64,000 nucleotides of DNA from an uncultured Veillonellaceae bacterium. GTDB lineage: Bacteria > Bacillota > Negativicutes > Veillonellales > Dialisteraceae. A program made the translations under genes and the position numbers. Shown piece after piece: positions 25,559 through 35,457 of the stretch. Location: the NCBI GenBank assembly GCA_927353735.1, contig CAKMIA010000001.1, positions 186,001-250,000 on the forward strand, given 5' to 3'. Numbering within the stretch: position 1 is the stretch's first letter; every line of letters begins with the position of its first letter. The notes beneath the pieces are model-generated. The model had not been told where the DNA came from and made no database searches. It worked only from the letters and a program-made list of their open reading frames with translations.

Positions 25559-27292
25559 ATGTTTATTGACAGCGTAATTTTATATGGCCTCGTCAGAGAG
25601 CTGAAGGAGCTTCTGCTTTCTGCACAGGTCAAGCAGATCCACCAGACCGATCCGAGAGTCATTGATATAGAGCTTTACCGCCCCATGTCTTCGCCGGCCC
25701 ATCTGATTTTATGCGCCCAGAATCCTCCCTGTCTCTATGCCGTCTGCGGCGGAAAGAAACGGCAGCAGTACATAGATTCCCAGACCTTCTGTATGACGCT
25801 CCGGAAAAATCTGGAAGGCAGCCGCCTCTCCGACATCCGTCAGATCCAGATGGACCGGATCGTCTGTCTGTCCTTTGACCGGATAGAGACCGGCGGTGAA
25901 ATCATTACCAAAAATCTGTATGCAGAGCTGATCCCTTCCGCACCGAATCTGATCCTGACGGAAGACGGAAAGATTCTGGATGTACTGATCCGAAACAGGA
26001 AACAGCACAGAGAACTGGCCAATCAGAAGGAATACGTGCTCCCCGAGGGAGGTGACCGGCTGGATTTCATGCAGTTTTCCGCGGATGAATTGTTTGACAT
26101 TCTTCATTTCAGCCGGCAGGCCGCCGGTTCCTTCAAGGAACTGCTGTTCAGCCACTTCAACGGACTCAGCACACCGCTCGTATCGGAGATTGCACGGCGC
26201 GCGGAGATTTCCGGGGATTGTCAGGCGGAGACGCTGTCGGAGGATGCGCTCCACTATGCCGCAGAGATCATTTATTCTCTGGGACTGGAAATTCGTGAGG
26301 CTTCCGGACTATATGTATATCCCGGGCCTTCCAGAGAAACGGTATCCCTGCTTCCGCTCTCGCTTCCTGACGGACAGCATATCTCTTCCATCTCTTCCTG
26401 GCTTGCACAGGCAGCCGGGCAGAATGGAAATATGATCTCTGCTTCCGTACAGGAACTGAAAAAGAAAATTCACAATCTGATCAAAAAAGAGGAACGTAAA
26501 GAGAAAAAGATTCAAAATGAAATGGAGGAGACGGCGCTCCTAGAAAAATATAAGCTCTGGGGCAATCTTCTTTCCATTTATGCGTATATGAAAGTCAGCG
26601 GCCGGAAGGAGATCACGGTGGATAATCCCTTTGATGAAAACGGAGGAACAGAGACGATCCCCCTCCTTCCGGAATACAGCCTCATCCGGAACAGCCAGCT
26701 GTATTTCAAGAAATACGGACGCATGAAGACCCGTCTGGCTATCGGACAGGAAAAACTGGAAGAATGCCGCATCAAGCTGGAATATCTCAGGAATGCCGCC
26801 TATTTTGCCGAAGAAATCCGGGAACGAAAGGAGCTTCTTGCCCTGCAGGAAGAGCTGAAAAGCACAGGCATTGACAAATACGGAAAACAGGAACGAAAGA
26901 AAAAACAGGCAGCGGCTTCTGCCGACGAGCCGGCCTTATATTCTGTGGAAGGCTTTCGTGTCTGGATAGGACGGAACAGCCGGCAGAATGAAGCACTGAC
27001 CCTTCACCGGGCCGGCAAAAATGATCTGTGGCTCCATGCTCAGAAAATCCCCGGTTCTCATGTGGTCATTGAGGCCGGAGACGGACTTCCGCCGGAATCC
27101 GTTATTGAAAAAGCGGCTTCCTGGGCTGCCTGGTTCAGCAAAGGCAAAAATGATAAAAAGGTATCTGTTGACTGCACCAGAATCCGTTATGTGAAGAAAA
27201 TAAAAAATGCACCGCCCGGACTGGTCAGCTATACACGTCAGAAAACACTGGCTGTTATTCCGGAGCCGCCGGAAGAAAAGGCCGATGAATAG
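25559..27292 (+). CDS. rqcH: ribosome quality control factor RqcH (Rqc2/NEMF homologue)
   Basis: 577 residues of the NFACT family, often labelled fibronectin-binding protein. It has an N-terminal NFACT-N domain (about 1-270), helix-hairpin-helix and coiled-coil parts rich in Lys and Glu (about 300-450), then NFACT-R with DLWLHAQKIPGSHVVIE (about 488-505). RqcH binds stalled 50S subunits and recruits tRNA-Ala to add C-terminal alanine tails that mark proteins for decay. A good AAGGAG site precedes the ATG. It is a single-gene unit on the plus strand with a shared terminator. Confidence 0.94.
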   Translation: MFIDSVILYGLVRELKELLLSAQVKQIHQTDPRVIDIELYRPMSSPAHLILCAQNPPCLYAVCGGKKRQQYIDSQTFCMTLRKNLEGSRLSDIRQIQMDRIVCLSFDRIETGGEIITKNLYAELIPSAPNLILTEDGKILDVLIRNRKQHRELANQKEYVLPEGGDRLDFMQFSADELFDILHFSRQAAGSFKELLFSHFNGLSTPLVSEIARRAEISGDCQAETLSEDALHYAAEIIYSLGLEIREASGLYVYPGPSRETVSLLPLSLPDGQHISSISSWLAQAAGQNGNMISASVQELKKKIHNLIKKEERKEKKIQNEMEETALLEKYKLWGNLLSIYAYMKVSGRKEITVDNPFDENGGTETIPLLPEYSLIRNSQLYFKKYGRMKTRLAIGQEKLEECRIKLEYLRNAAYFAEEIRERKELLALQEELKSTGIDKYGKQERKKKQAAASADEPALYSVEGFRVWIGRNSRQNEALTLHRAGKNDLWLHAQKIPGSHVVIEAGDGLPPESVIEKAASWAAWFSKGKNDKKVSVDCTRIRYVKKIKNAPPGLVSYTRQKTLAVIPEPPEEKADE

Positions 27293-27297
27293 ACAAC

Positions 27298-27337
27298 AAA
27301 AAAGAGACTGGTAGAATAAACTACCAGTCTCTTTTTA
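27298..27337. terminator. bidirectional terminator between rqcH and gluQRS
   Basis: AAAAGAGACTGGTAG pairs with CTACCAGTCTCTTTT around an AATAAA loop, with A and T runs on both sides. Confidence 0.9.
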
Positions 27338-28288
27338 TGATAATAATGATTCTACAACGATTTCAGGCTCCTGCAATGCCCTGCAGGAAGAAAAGGGAAT
27401 CTCCTTCAGCGCCTCTCCGGCACTTATCCGTTCCCCTTCCGGTACGGCTCCCGCCCAGAACAGCAGACGTCCGATGATCTGCTCTGCCGTTATGCCTGCC
27501 TCTCTCATATCACGGATAGTGATTCCATGCTGCCTTTTTGACAGACGCACATGGGAGGAATCCACCAGGAGAGGGAGATGCGCATATACCGGCGGAATCC
27601 GCTGCATCTTTTGCAGCAGGCAGATCTGCGCCGGTGCAGAGGAAAGAAGATCCCGTCCGCGGAATACATGAGTGATTCCCATAGCGCCGTCGTCTGCAGA
27701 AGCGGCCAGCTGATAGGCAATCATGTCGTCAGCCCGCACCAGTACCAGATCATCGGTTCCTGCATGGAGCGTTTTCTCCTGCATTCCGCAGAAAAGATCG
27801 GTAAATGAGATGCTTTCCGTCTCCATCCGGAACCGCCATGACGGAGTTTTTGTTTCCCGGGCCCGTTCCTCCGGAGACAGATTCCGGCAGCGGCCGTCAT
27901 ACCCCGGTCCTTCTTCTCCGGGGTGCGGAGCTGATGCAATCTGGCGGAGTCTGGCTCTCGTACAGAAGCAGGGATATACATCCCCTGCTTCTTTCCATTG
28001 CTCAAAAATAGCCCGGTAAAAATCCATGCGTTCGCTCTGTACAGCAGAGCCATAAGAGTATATAGCCCCCGGCCCTTCATCCCAGTCGATGCCGAGCCAG
28101 TCAAGGTCCTCCATCAGAGCCTCTGCATAAGCAGCATGGCAGCGCTGACGGTCGATGTCCTCCATGCGCAGCACAATGGTCCCCTGATGCTGTCGGGTCC
28201 ACAGCCAGTTCAGAAAGGCCACCCATACATTTCCGAGATGAATATACCCTGTAGGACTCGGGGCAAAACGGGTACGTATTTTCATCAT
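27335..28288 (-). CDS. gluQRS: glutamyl-Q tRNA(Asp) synthetase
   Basis: 317 residues. This is a short GluRS-like protein with only the catalytic core and no anticodon-binding domain. It has the HLGN signature after FAPSPTGYI, the zinc site CFC...Y...C (YPCFCTRARL and YDGRC), and RLSKRQ in place of KMSKS. GluQRS attaches glutamate to queuosine at position 34 of tRNA-Asp. The start overlaps the M16 peptidase gene as ATGA, so it is coupled to it. A true glutamyl-tRNA synthetase would be near 480 residues, which rules that out. Confidence 0.92.
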   Translation of the reverse strand: MMKIRTRFAPSPTGYIHLGNVWVAFLNWLWTRQHQGTIVLRMEDIDRQRCHAAYAEALMEDLDWLGIDWDEGPGAIYSYGSAVQSERMDFYRAIFEQWKEAGDVYPCFCTRARLRQIASAPHPGEEGPGYDGRCRNLSPEERARETKTPSWRFRMETESISFTDLFCGMQEKTLHAGTDDLVLVRADDMIAYQLAASADDGAMGITHVFRGRDLLSSAPAQICLLQKMQRIPPVYAHLPLLVDSSHVRLSKRQHGITIRDMREAGITAEQIIGRLLFWAGAVPEGERISAGEALKEIPFSSCRALQEPEIVVESLLS

Positions 28289-31212
28289 TCCGGAAGCGAT
28301 ACGATATGGCTGAACAGATCTTTTTCCGCCTGGATCTTATCCTCTCCGCCCATCACGCAGAGATACGGCTCCTTCATGACCACATCTACCAGATCTGCCA
28401 GATTCCGGATATCCTGCTGGGTACATTCAATGATTTCCCTGCGCACACGGAGCCGGTCCTCCCGGGTGATGCCGCAGAAGCGGAACATCATGGCCTGCTC
28501 CCCTTTCATGAAGGGCGTATACTGCGTCTCTGCCGGTGCCATGGTACCAATTACATATTTGGTCATTTCCCGGTCGGAAATCGAGAAATTCCGCAGATAT
28601 TCCGCAATGCCGCCATAGGCATCCACCGTTTCCCTGAGGTTGGGGTCGCGGTAAGAGCAGATCAGGGAATTTCCGTTCAGGGCAAACTGGGTAAAAGCCC
28701 CGTAGGCACCGCCCTGTACACGAATCTTTTTCCACAGATATTCATAACGGAGAATTGTTTCCATCACCTGAAGCGCGCCGGTATAGGTGAAACCGTGATG
28801 GCGGAAGTTTCCGCCCTTTACTACATACTGCACTTTCCCGGATGTCAGGATGCCTTCATTGACAGATGGTTCCGGGAAATGAAAACGGGCCGGCACCGGA
28901 GTGCTGCCTTCCGGCATGTCTCCGATGATGACAGGAAGAAATTCCTCTGCTTTCTGTTTTTCCTCCACGTCTCCCACAGTCTGGAGAATCAGATTTTTAC
29001 GGGTGAAAATTTTAGCCGAAACTTCTGCCAGCCGTGCGGCAATTTTTTCCCCGTCCGCATCAAATCGCTTGACCAGATCAGAAAGTAAATAATAGAAGGA
29101 CAGGCCGCCCATTTCCCGGAATTTTTCCGTCTCTGAAAAATACGACAGAAGCCGGTGCATGACCAGTGTATGGCCGCGGCTGAATACAGACATATCCCAG
29201 TCCGCTTTTTCTTCCATGAGGATTTCCTTCAGACGGGACAGATCATCAAACCGCGTATGGTTCAGAATGTCTCCCATGAGACCGGTCAGTTCCTTCATCC
29301 GGGCCGTAAGCGCCTTGCCACGGACAATAAAGACGGGAACATAGGAGGAATCGTCATCCGCCCTGCTGTAGGAATTGACGGAAAACGTGAGGCCCCCCGT
29401 ATAGGAGTTGGACAGGCGTGTCAATTCCTGATAGGTATGATTCCGGGTATCCATGCCGGAAAGCAGATTGGCCAGCAGATAGGCATAGGAAATGTCTTCC
29501 GTTTCCAGACCATACAGCGGGAAGAACAGATTGATGTAGGAAATGCCGGAGGTGTGCGCTGCGTAATGCAGATGTGTGATGCCGTTCACCTGCTGTTCCT
29601 CCAGGACCTCATCCCGGATATCCCGTTTCAGATCGCTTCGGGACAGAATCGGAATCGTTGCCAGAGCTTCTGCGGTTTCACCGGATGCCTGGCGTTCCTT
29701 CAGCGCTCTGGTACTGGCAATGATTTCATCCAGCTGCTCATCGGACAAACTGTTTTTATAAGATGACAGTTTTTCTTCCGTTTCCCGGTTTTTCCGTTCC
29801 GTGAGCCCTTTCTCTGCCTTCATGGTAATCAGTACCTGATGATTGTTTTTCAGTACATATTTCAGAAGCAGATTTTCAAACAAGCCCTGACTGATTCCCT
29901 CCCGAAGTGTCTTCAGGTCCTCGATATACCGGAGCGCCGCCAGGGGATCACGGTCATACAGCCACATATCCATGGCGCGCACACCGTAAAACAGCCCCTT
30001 GGGCCGTCCCTGATAATCACTTTCACGGAGAGTAAACTCCGTCCGGTTCAGCGCTGCTGCCAGCATCTCCCGGTCCAGACCATTCAGCGCCAGCGTACGG
30101 AGAGTGCTGTCCAGCACCTGCGCAAATTTCTGCTGCATTTCCGACTCCGATCCTGTTGTCTCGATCTCCCATACCGGCTGCCGGTAGCTGTCGCTGTAGC
30201 TTCCGGTCAGATCATTGCCGATGCCCGCATCAACCACGGCTTTTTTCAGAGGTGCTCCATCCATTTCAATCAGCGTATAATTCAGAATCTTGAGACCCAT
30301 GGATTCCGCGGTACTCATCTGATCAGGAAAGGCAATATAGAGGCTGTGAATGGCTTTATTTTTCTCATCATCTCCGGCGGCAATGCCATAACTCTGTTCC
30401 AGCTGTTTCCGGCGGGCAAATGGAGACTGCAGCCTGACTGCAGAATCCACCGCATGCCGGCTGAAATGAGAAAGATATTCTTCATCAATGAAACGCAGCG
30501 TCTCTTCGATATCCATATCGCCATACAGATATATGTAGCTGTTTGACGGATGGTAGAACCGGCGGTGAAATTCCGTAAACTCTCGGAAAGACAGTGAAGG
30601 AATCACATCCGGGTCACCCCCGGATTCCACGCCGTAGGTGGTATCGGGGAAAAGCTCCGCCATGGCACAGTCCTCCATGATCGCTTCCGGAGAAGACAGA
30701 GCGCCTTTCATCTCGTTATAGACAACGCCATTATAGATCAGAGGAGATTCTTTATCCTCCAGCTCGTAATGCCACCCTTCCTGCATGAGGATCTGCGGAT
30801 CTTTAAGGCAGTTCGGATAAAATACCGCGTCGAGATAGACATCCATCAAATTATGGAAATCCTGTGCATTGCGGCTCGCCACCGGATACATGGTCTTATC
30901 CGGCCATGTGATTGCATTGAGAAATGTGTTCAGAGATCCCTTTGCCAGTTCCACAAAAGGTTCCTTCAGCGGAAATTTACGGGATCCGCACAGCGTGGAA
31001 TGTTCCATGATATGAGGCGTACCCTTCGAATTGTCCGGCGTCGTGCGGAAGCAGATATAAAATACCTTGTTGTCATCTGTATTATCCAGATACAGAAGGC
31101 GCGCTCCTGATTTTTCATGCTCCATCAGATAGGCATCCGAATCCACTTCCGGAATCCGGGACATGCGCGTCACTCTGAATCCGTGGACGATTTCACCTTC
31201 GCTCCACTTCAT
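28285..31212 (-). CDS. M16C metallopeptidase, presequence-protease (PreP) type
   Basis: 975 residues, the size of single-chain M16C enzymes. The inverted zinc motif HxxEH is His67-Glu70-His71 (HIMEH), with a distal Glu expected in the VYNEMKGALSSPE segment about 75-100 residues on. Four M16 half-domains fill the rest. No signal peptide is seen, so it is likely cytosolic and degrades small peptides inside its closed chamber. The ATGA overlap with gluQRS shows co-translation. The exact peptide substrates are unknown. Confidence 0.92.
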   Translation of the reverse strand: MKWSEGEIVHGFRVTRMSRIPEVDSDAYLMEHEKSGARLLYLDNTDDNKVFYICFRTTPDNSKGTPHIMEHSTLCGSRKFPLKEPFVELAKGSLNTFLNAITWPDKTMYPVASRNAQDFHNLMDVYLDAVFYPNCLKDPQILMQEGWHYELEDKESPLIYNGVVYNEMKGALSSPEAIMEDCAMAELFPDTTYGVESGGDPDVIPSLSFREFTEFHRRFYHPSNSYIYLYGDMDIEETLRFIDEEYLSHFSRHAVDSAVRLQSPFARRKQLEQSYGIAAGDDEKNKAIHSLYIAFPDQMSTAESMGLKILNYTLIEMDGAPLKKAVVDAGIGNDLTGSYSDSYRQPVWEIETTGSESEMQQKFAQVLDSTLRTLALNGLDREMLAAALNRTEFTLRESDYQGRPKGLFYGVRAMDMWLYDRDPLAALRYIEDLKTLREGISQGLFENLLLKYVLKNNHQVLITMKAEKGLTERKNRETEEKLSSYKNSLSDEQLDEIIASTRALKERQASGETAEALATIPILSRSDLKRDIRDEVLEEQQVNGITHLHYAAHTSGISYINLFFPLYGLETEDISYAYLLANLLSGMDTRNHTYQELTRLSNSYTGGLTFSVNSYSRADDDSSYVPVFIVRGKALTARMKELTGLMGDILNHTRFDDLSRLKEILMEEKADWDMSVFSRGHTLVMHRLLSYFSETEKFREMGGLSFYYLLSDLVKRFDADGEKIAARLAEVSAKIFTRKNLILQTVGDVEEKQKAEEFLPVIIGDMPEGSTPVPARFHFPEPSVNEGILTSGKVQYVVKGGNFRHHGFTYTGALQVMETILRYEYLWKKIRVQGGAYGAFTQFALNGNSLICSYRDPNLRETVDAYGGIAEYLRNFSISDREMTKYVIGTMAPAETQYTPFMKGEQAMMFRFCGITREDRLRVRREIIECTQQDIRNLADLVDVVMKEPYLCVMGGEDKIQAEKDLFSHIVSLPE

Positions 31213-31291
31213 AATTGATATTCTCCTTTATGTAAATTTCTGAAATTATAAACTATGGTGTTTCCTGTCAGCTACAGAAACCGTTCCGGCC

Positions 31292-31325
31292 AAAAGAAAA
31301 GCACAGGGGCGAAGCCCTGTGCTTT
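31292..31325 (-). terminator. terminator after lysC
   Basis: An 11-bp perfect stem (31298-31308 with 31315-31325) and a GCGAAG loop, with T-rich sequence beyond it on the minus strand. Confidence 0.9.
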
Positions 31326-31332
31326 CATATCA

Positions 31333-32568
31333 TCAAGCCTGTTCGCTCCCGAAAAATTCCTTATGAATGGCCTGAACTGCTTTTGTCAGATCCGTTCTGG
31401 GAATGAGACAGGAAATACTGATCTCGGATGTGCTGATGATATCGATATTAATATCAGACCGTCCCAGAGCCCCGAACATGCGGGCCGCAATTCCGGGAGC
31501 CCCCAGCATTCCTGCACCGACAATGGAGACCTTCGCCTTGTCATCACTGCAGATGATGCCCGGGATCACGCCTTCCACCGTCAGACCGTCCAGCACTTTT
31601 TTCGCTTCATCCAGGTCATTATTGTCGATAGTGAAAATGATGTCCGTCTTGTCCGTATCAGCACTGCGGATGCTCTGCACGATCATATCCACACTGACAT
31701 GATTTTCCGCCAGCTTATTGAACACACTGTAGGCAACACCCGGTACATTGGGCACACCCAGCACCGCAATTTTGGCAATATGAACATCCTGTGCGACACC
31801 GCGCACGGCAAACTGTGTATGGTTCATCGTTGATTCCTCCCGAATGATCGTACCGGCTTCTTTCGTAAATGTGGAGCGCACATGGATCGGAATGTGATAG
31901 CGCATTCCCATTTCCACACTCTTCGGCTGCATGACCCCTGCCCCCAGCCGGGCCATTTCCAGCATCTCCTCATTGGTGATTTCATCAATCTTGATCGCAT
32001 CCGGCACGTAGCGGGGATCCGCGGAGTAAACGCCGTCTACATCGGTGAAGATCTCGCACATATCCGCTTTCATGGCACCGGCCAGAGCCACGGCTGTGGT
32101 ATCGCTTCCGCCACGGCCGAGCGTCACTACATCGCCTTCGCTGGTGACTCCCTGAAATCCCGCCACGATCACGATCTTGCCTGCATTCAGCTCACGGAAT
32201 ACCCGGTCCGGACGGACATCCACGATATCGGCCTTGCTGAAAGCGCCTTCGGCGATGATGCCCGCCTGCGCTGCTGTAAGCGAGATGGCCGGTACGCCCA
32301 TGGCCTGGAACGTCAGCGCCATAAGAGCGATAGACACCTGCTCACCTGTAGTGAGGAGCATGTCCATCTCACGGCCGAAATGCTCCTTCGTCACCTGTCC
32401 GGCAAGGGCCAGCAGATCATCCGTGCTGTCCCCCATAGCAGATACGACGATAACAATCTGATCGTCCGGCTTCTTTTCGCTGAGGATACGATTTGCGATA
32501 TTTCTCATTTTCTCCGGCGTAGCCACAGAGCTGCCGCCGAATTTTTTTACATATAAAGCCACAGTCAT
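31333..32568 (-). CDS. lysC: aspartate kinase
   Basis: 411 residues. It phosphorylates aspartate, the first step to lysine, diaminopimelate, threonine and methionine. The kinase domain (about 1-250) has KKFGGSSV, TTGEQVSIALMA, GFQGVTSEGDVVTLGRGGSD and TDVDGVYSADPR. Two ACT domains (about 265-400) bind the feedback inhibitor. The ATG at 32568 directly follows GAGGG with no spacing; the in-frame GTG two codons later is better spaced and may be the true start. No lysine riboswitch is seen upstream. Confidence 0.96.
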   Translation of the reverse strand: MTVALYVKKFGGSSVATPEKMRNIANRILSEKKPDDQIVIVVSAMGDSTDDLLALAGQVTKEHFGREMDMLLTTGEQVSIALMALTFQAMGVPAISLTAAQAGIIAEGAFSKADIVDVRPDRVFRELNAGKIVIVAGFQGVTSEGDVVTLGRGGSDTTAVALAGAMKADMCEIFTDVDGVYSADPRYVPDAIKIDEITNEEMLEMARLGAGVMQPKSVEMGMRYHIPIHVRSTFTKEAGTIIREESTMNHTQFAVRGVAQDVHIAKIAVLGVPNVPGVAYSVFNKLAENHVSVDMIVQSIRSADTDKTDIIFTIDNNDLDEAKKVLDGLTVEGVIPGIICSDDKAKVSIVGAGMLGAPGIAARMFGALGRSDINIDIISTSEISISCLIPRTDLTKAVQAIHKEFFGSEQA

Positions 32569-32701
32569 CCCTCATTTTCACGGAAAGGACATAGAAAATG
32601 GTTCTGCTTCCTTTCTAAAACTGAATGAAATCCATTCAAAATTTTATCATGCCCGTCCCGGTATGTAAAGAAATGACTATGCTTCCCATGATTTCCAATA
32701 G

Positions 32702-32732
32702 AAAAGGAAGAAAGATCCCTCTTTCTTCCTTT
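32702..32732 (-). terminator. terminator after cobA
   Basis: A 12-bp stem, AAAGGAAGAAAG with CTTTCTTCCTTT (32703-32714 with 32721-32732), and a 6-base loop. The T tract on the minus strand is short. Confidence 0.75.
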
Positions 32733-32744
32733 ATCAGCTCAATT

Positions 32745-33293
32745 TCAGAATTCAATTCCCTTGCGTGCGCGAATGCCCTTTTCAAAGGCATGCTTGACCG
32801 GTTGCATTTCCGTAACCGTATCTGCCAGCCTGATCAGTCCTTCCGTCGCATAACGTCCTGTCAGGATCAGATTGAGCCTCGTCGGACGATCGTGAATCAG
32901 TTTCGCCACTTCTTCCTCGGAGATCATGCCGAAATGAATGGCATAATTGATTTCATCCAGCACGATCAGGTCCCAGCGGTCGCTCATGACTTCCCTGACT
33001 GCTTCCGCCCAGGCATCCTGCGCCAGCTGTTTCTTTCTCGCAAACTCCACGGCATCTTCCTTTTTATTATGGAAAACAAATCCATCTCCCATGGAGCGGA
33101 TCTCCAGATTGCCGTTCAGTCCGCCCAGCGCACGGACGGCTTCCAGCTCTCCGTATTTCCATGAGCCCTTGATGAACTGCAGGATCAGCACCCGCTGTCC
33201 ATCACCCCAGGCCCGCATGGCTGTACCGAGAGCCGCGGTCGTTTTTCCTTTGCCGTTTCCCGTATTGATAAGTACAAGTCCCTGCTGTTCCAT
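32745..33293 (-). CDS. cobA: cob(I)alamin adenosyltransferase, CobA/CobO/BtuR type
   Basis: 182 residues from the ATG at 33293, spaced 6 bases from GAGGA. An ATG two codons earlier touches that site. P-loop GNGKGKTTAALG, QFIKGSWKYGE, LDEINYAI and LTGRYA are the CobA-family marks. It adds the 5'-deoxyadenosyl group to reduced corrinoids, in both new synthesis and salvage. It is the last gene of cbiL-cbiA-cobA; the frame overlaps the end of cbiA. Confidence 0.95.
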   Translation of the reverse strand: MEQQGLVLINTGNGKGKTTAALGTAMRAWGDGQRVLILQFIKGSWKYGELEAVRALGGLNGNLEIRSMGDGFVFHNKKEDAVEFARKKQLAQDAWAEAVREVMSDRWDLIVLDEINYAIHFGMISEEEVAKLIHDRPTRLNLILTGRYATEGLIRLADTVTEMQPVKHAFEKGIRARKGIEF

Positions 33294-33295
33294 TA

Positions 33296-34675
33296 TCATT
33301 CCTCGTTCCGGTTTCGCCATTCCCGGCAGTTCCGGATCAGTGCATCGGCCGCACGGGGGCTGCCGTCAAAATTCATATGCAGATAGGAAGCCAGTACATT
33401 GCCGCAGGCATAGCCTTCTTTGTGCGGTTCTGCCTGCCGGATGCCTTTCATTTCATAAGCCCACGGAAAATCCCCCGTCAGAGGTTCCATCGTGGAAAAA
33501 TGGAATTCATGCCCCCGAATGGTATCTCCCGGCTCCGCCAGAATGCTCGGCCGCTGCGCAGAGGCCGTCACATAGCCGACCCGCTGCAGTTTTTTCTGCA
33601 TGCGGCATACCGCCGGCACCAGTCCTGTCATGGTGCTGCACCGGCCCTCAAAATCAATGATATCCCGGCAGAGATACATCAGCCCGCCGCATTCGGCATA
33701 CACAGGCATGCCTGCTTTTGCTGCCGCTGTAATGGATTTCTTCATCGATTCGTTCCCGGCCAGCTCCTGGAGGAACATTTCCGGAAATCCTCCGCCGAAG
33801 ATCAGGCCGTCCACATCGGGAATCTGCGCGTCCCGCATGGGGCTGAACGGCACCAGCTCCGCACCACGCGCCTCCAGCGCAGCCAGACTGGCCGGATAAT
33901 AAAAGGTGAAGGCTTCGTCCCGGGCAATGCCGATGCGAACCACATCGCCGCCTTCATGACGGGGTTCCGCCGCGCATTCGATGGCCGGCGCCTGCCGGGC
34001 CGTCCGGATCAGTGTTTCCACATCGATCCAGCGGCCGGCATCCTCCTGCATATGCCGGATCAGTCCCGAGGTCTCCACTTCCGTTACCGGCGTCAGGCCA
34101 AGATGCCGCTCCGGTGTTTTCAGATCCGCATCTCTGTGCAGCGCGCCGAAAACAGGAATTCCTGCATCAGCCATGGCCTCGCGGATCATCGCTTCGTGTT
34201 TATCGGAGCCGAGTTTATTCAGAATAACACCTGCAAAGGATACTTCCGGATCGTAATTCCGATAACCCATGGCAATAGCCGCTGCACTGGCACCCACAGA
34301 CTGACAGTTGATGATGAGAACGACCGGGGCATGAAGCAGCTTGGCGATCTGTGCCGTGCTGCTGATGCCCTTGCCGCCCCCGTCATAGAGGCCCATAACG
34401 CCCTCAATCAGGGAAATATCCGCTCCCTCGGAGAGCTTTGCAAAGGTAGATGCCAGACGATCCTCCGGAGCCAGCCAGGTATCCAGATTGTAGGATTCCC
34501 TTCCTGCGGCCTTCGCATGAAATCCGGGATCAATGTAATCCGGCCCTACCTTAAATGGCTGTACGGAAAGTCCCTGCGCGTGAAGCAGCGAAGAAAGTCC
34601 GGTCACAACCGTTGTTTTCCCCACGCCGCTGCTGACGCCGGCCAGAACGATACGCGGACGCGTATAACTTGACAT
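33296..34675 (-). CDS. cbiA: cobyrinate a,c-diamide synthase
   Basis: 459 residues. It amidates the a and c side chains of cobyrinate with ATP and glutamine. The N-terminal ATP-binding domain has GVSSGVGKTT and GPDYIDPGFH, then EGVMGLYDG. The C-terminal class I glutaminase domain has FGGGFPE and the nucleophile Cys in AECGGLMYL. Start and stop overlap neighbours (TAATG with cbiL, ATGA region with cobA). Other corrin ring genes are absent from the window. Confidence 0.96.
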   Translation of the reverse strand: MSSYTRPRIVLAGVSSGVGKTTVVTGLSSLLHAQGLSVQPFKVGPDYIDPGFHAKAAGRESYNLDTWLAPEDRLASTFAKLSEGADISLIEGVMGLYDGGGKGISSTAQIAKLLHAPVVLIINCQSVGASAAAIAMGYRNYDPEVSFAGVILNKLGSDKHEAMIREAMADAGIPVFGALHRDADLKTPERHLGLTPVTEVETSGLIRHMQEDAGRWIDVETLIRTARQAPAIECAAEPRHEGGDVVRIGIARDEAFTFYYPASLAALEARGAELVPFSPMRDAQIPDVDGLIFGGGFPEMFLQELAGNESMKKSITAAAKAGMPVYAECGGLMYLCRDIIDFEGRCSTMTGLVPAVCRMQKKLQRVGYVTASAQRPSILAEPGDTIRGHEFHFSTMEPLTGDFPWAYEMKGIRQAEPHKEGYACGNVLASYLHMNFDGSPRAADALIRNCREWRNRNEE

Positions 34676-35385
34676 TACAGATCATCCCTCTTGGTAAGAA
34701 TGGTGCTGAGATAATTCGGTTTATAATCCGCCGGCAGACTGTCCAGATCCCGCTGAATGATTTCGTCCGGCAGTCCTGCACGGGATACCATCACTGCCTT
34801 CTTGATCATATGATGTTTCCGGAGCTCGCTCTGGATATATCCCCAGTTTTTATAAACTTTCATAATGACCGCATGATCAGCGGCAGCGAGAGCCTGATCG
34901 ATTTTTTCCGGGCTGGCCGTTGCCGGAATGATCAGCACATTTTCTTCCCATTCCGCCACAGGCATTCCGATATAGGACGCAATGCCGAGGAAAGCCGGAA
35001 TGCCGGGAATCGTCTCCGCTTCGTATTCCGTCCCCTCAAATGCGCGGAAAATATACATATAGGTGCTGTACAGCATGGGATCTCCCAGTGTCAGGAAAAC
35101 CAGATTTTTCCCTTCATCCAGTTTCTCCGTGATGATTTTGCGGTTTTCTTCCCACTGTCTTTCTACAGCCGCCATATCCGTATTCATCTGAAAAACCATC
35201 GGAAGAATTTCCGCAGTTTCCGGAATATACGGCGAAGCAATATGAAATGCTACAGAGCCATCTTTCTTTTCCGTTTTCGGCGTAATGATCATATCCGCCG
35301 ACTGCAGAAGTTCCACTGCCTTGACTGTCATCAGCTTGGAATCTCCCGGGCCCACGCCGATGCCGTACAATTTCCCTTTTTTCAT
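34675..35385 (-). CDS. cbiL: precorrin-2 / cobalt-factor II C20-methyltransferase
   Basis: 236 residues of the tetrapyrrole methylase family. LYGIGVGPGDSKLMTVKA at the N-terminus and LGDPMLYSTY are the C20-methyltransferase signature; GIPAF lies in the SAM site. It methylates ring carbon 20 using SAM. AGGAGG precedes the ATG. As no cobaltochelatase is seen, whether it is the oxygen-dependent CobI or the anaerobic CbiL type rests on the likely anaerobic host. It is the first gene of the short corrinoid operon. Confidence 0.93.
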   Translation of the reverse strand: MKKGKLYGIGVGPGDSKLMTVKAVELLQSADMIITPKTEKKDGSVAFHIASPYIPETAEILPMVFQMNTDMAAVERQWEENRKIITEKLDEGKNLVFLTLGDPMLYSTYMYIFRAFEGTEYEAETIPGIPAFLGIASYIGMPVAEWEENVLIIPATASPEKIDQALAAADHAVIMKVYKNWGYIQSELRKHHMIKKAVMVSRAGLPDEIIQRDLDSLPADYKPNYLSTILTKRDDL

Positions 35386-35423
35386 TTAAAATCCTCCTCA
35401 AAAAACAATAAACGGATGCTCTT

Positions 35424-35429
35424 ATTATA
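35424..35429 (-). promoter_or_regulatory. -10 element upstream of cbiL
   Basis: TATAAT on the minus strand, 39 bases before the cbiL ATG. The -35 is poor (TTCATT at 17-base spacing). No cobalamin riboswitch fits in the 72-base gap. Confidence 0.5.
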
Positions 35430-35457
35430 CTCCATCGACCGTCAGGAATGAACCATC

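Noticed and set aside
32569..32744. Lysine riboswitch ahead of lysC
   Set aside because: The 176-base gap shows no conserved lysine-box core and contains the cobA terminator.
35386..35457. Cobalamin riboswitch ahead of cbiL
   Set aside because: The gap is only 72 bases and lacks the B12-box sequence; a full aptamer does not fit.
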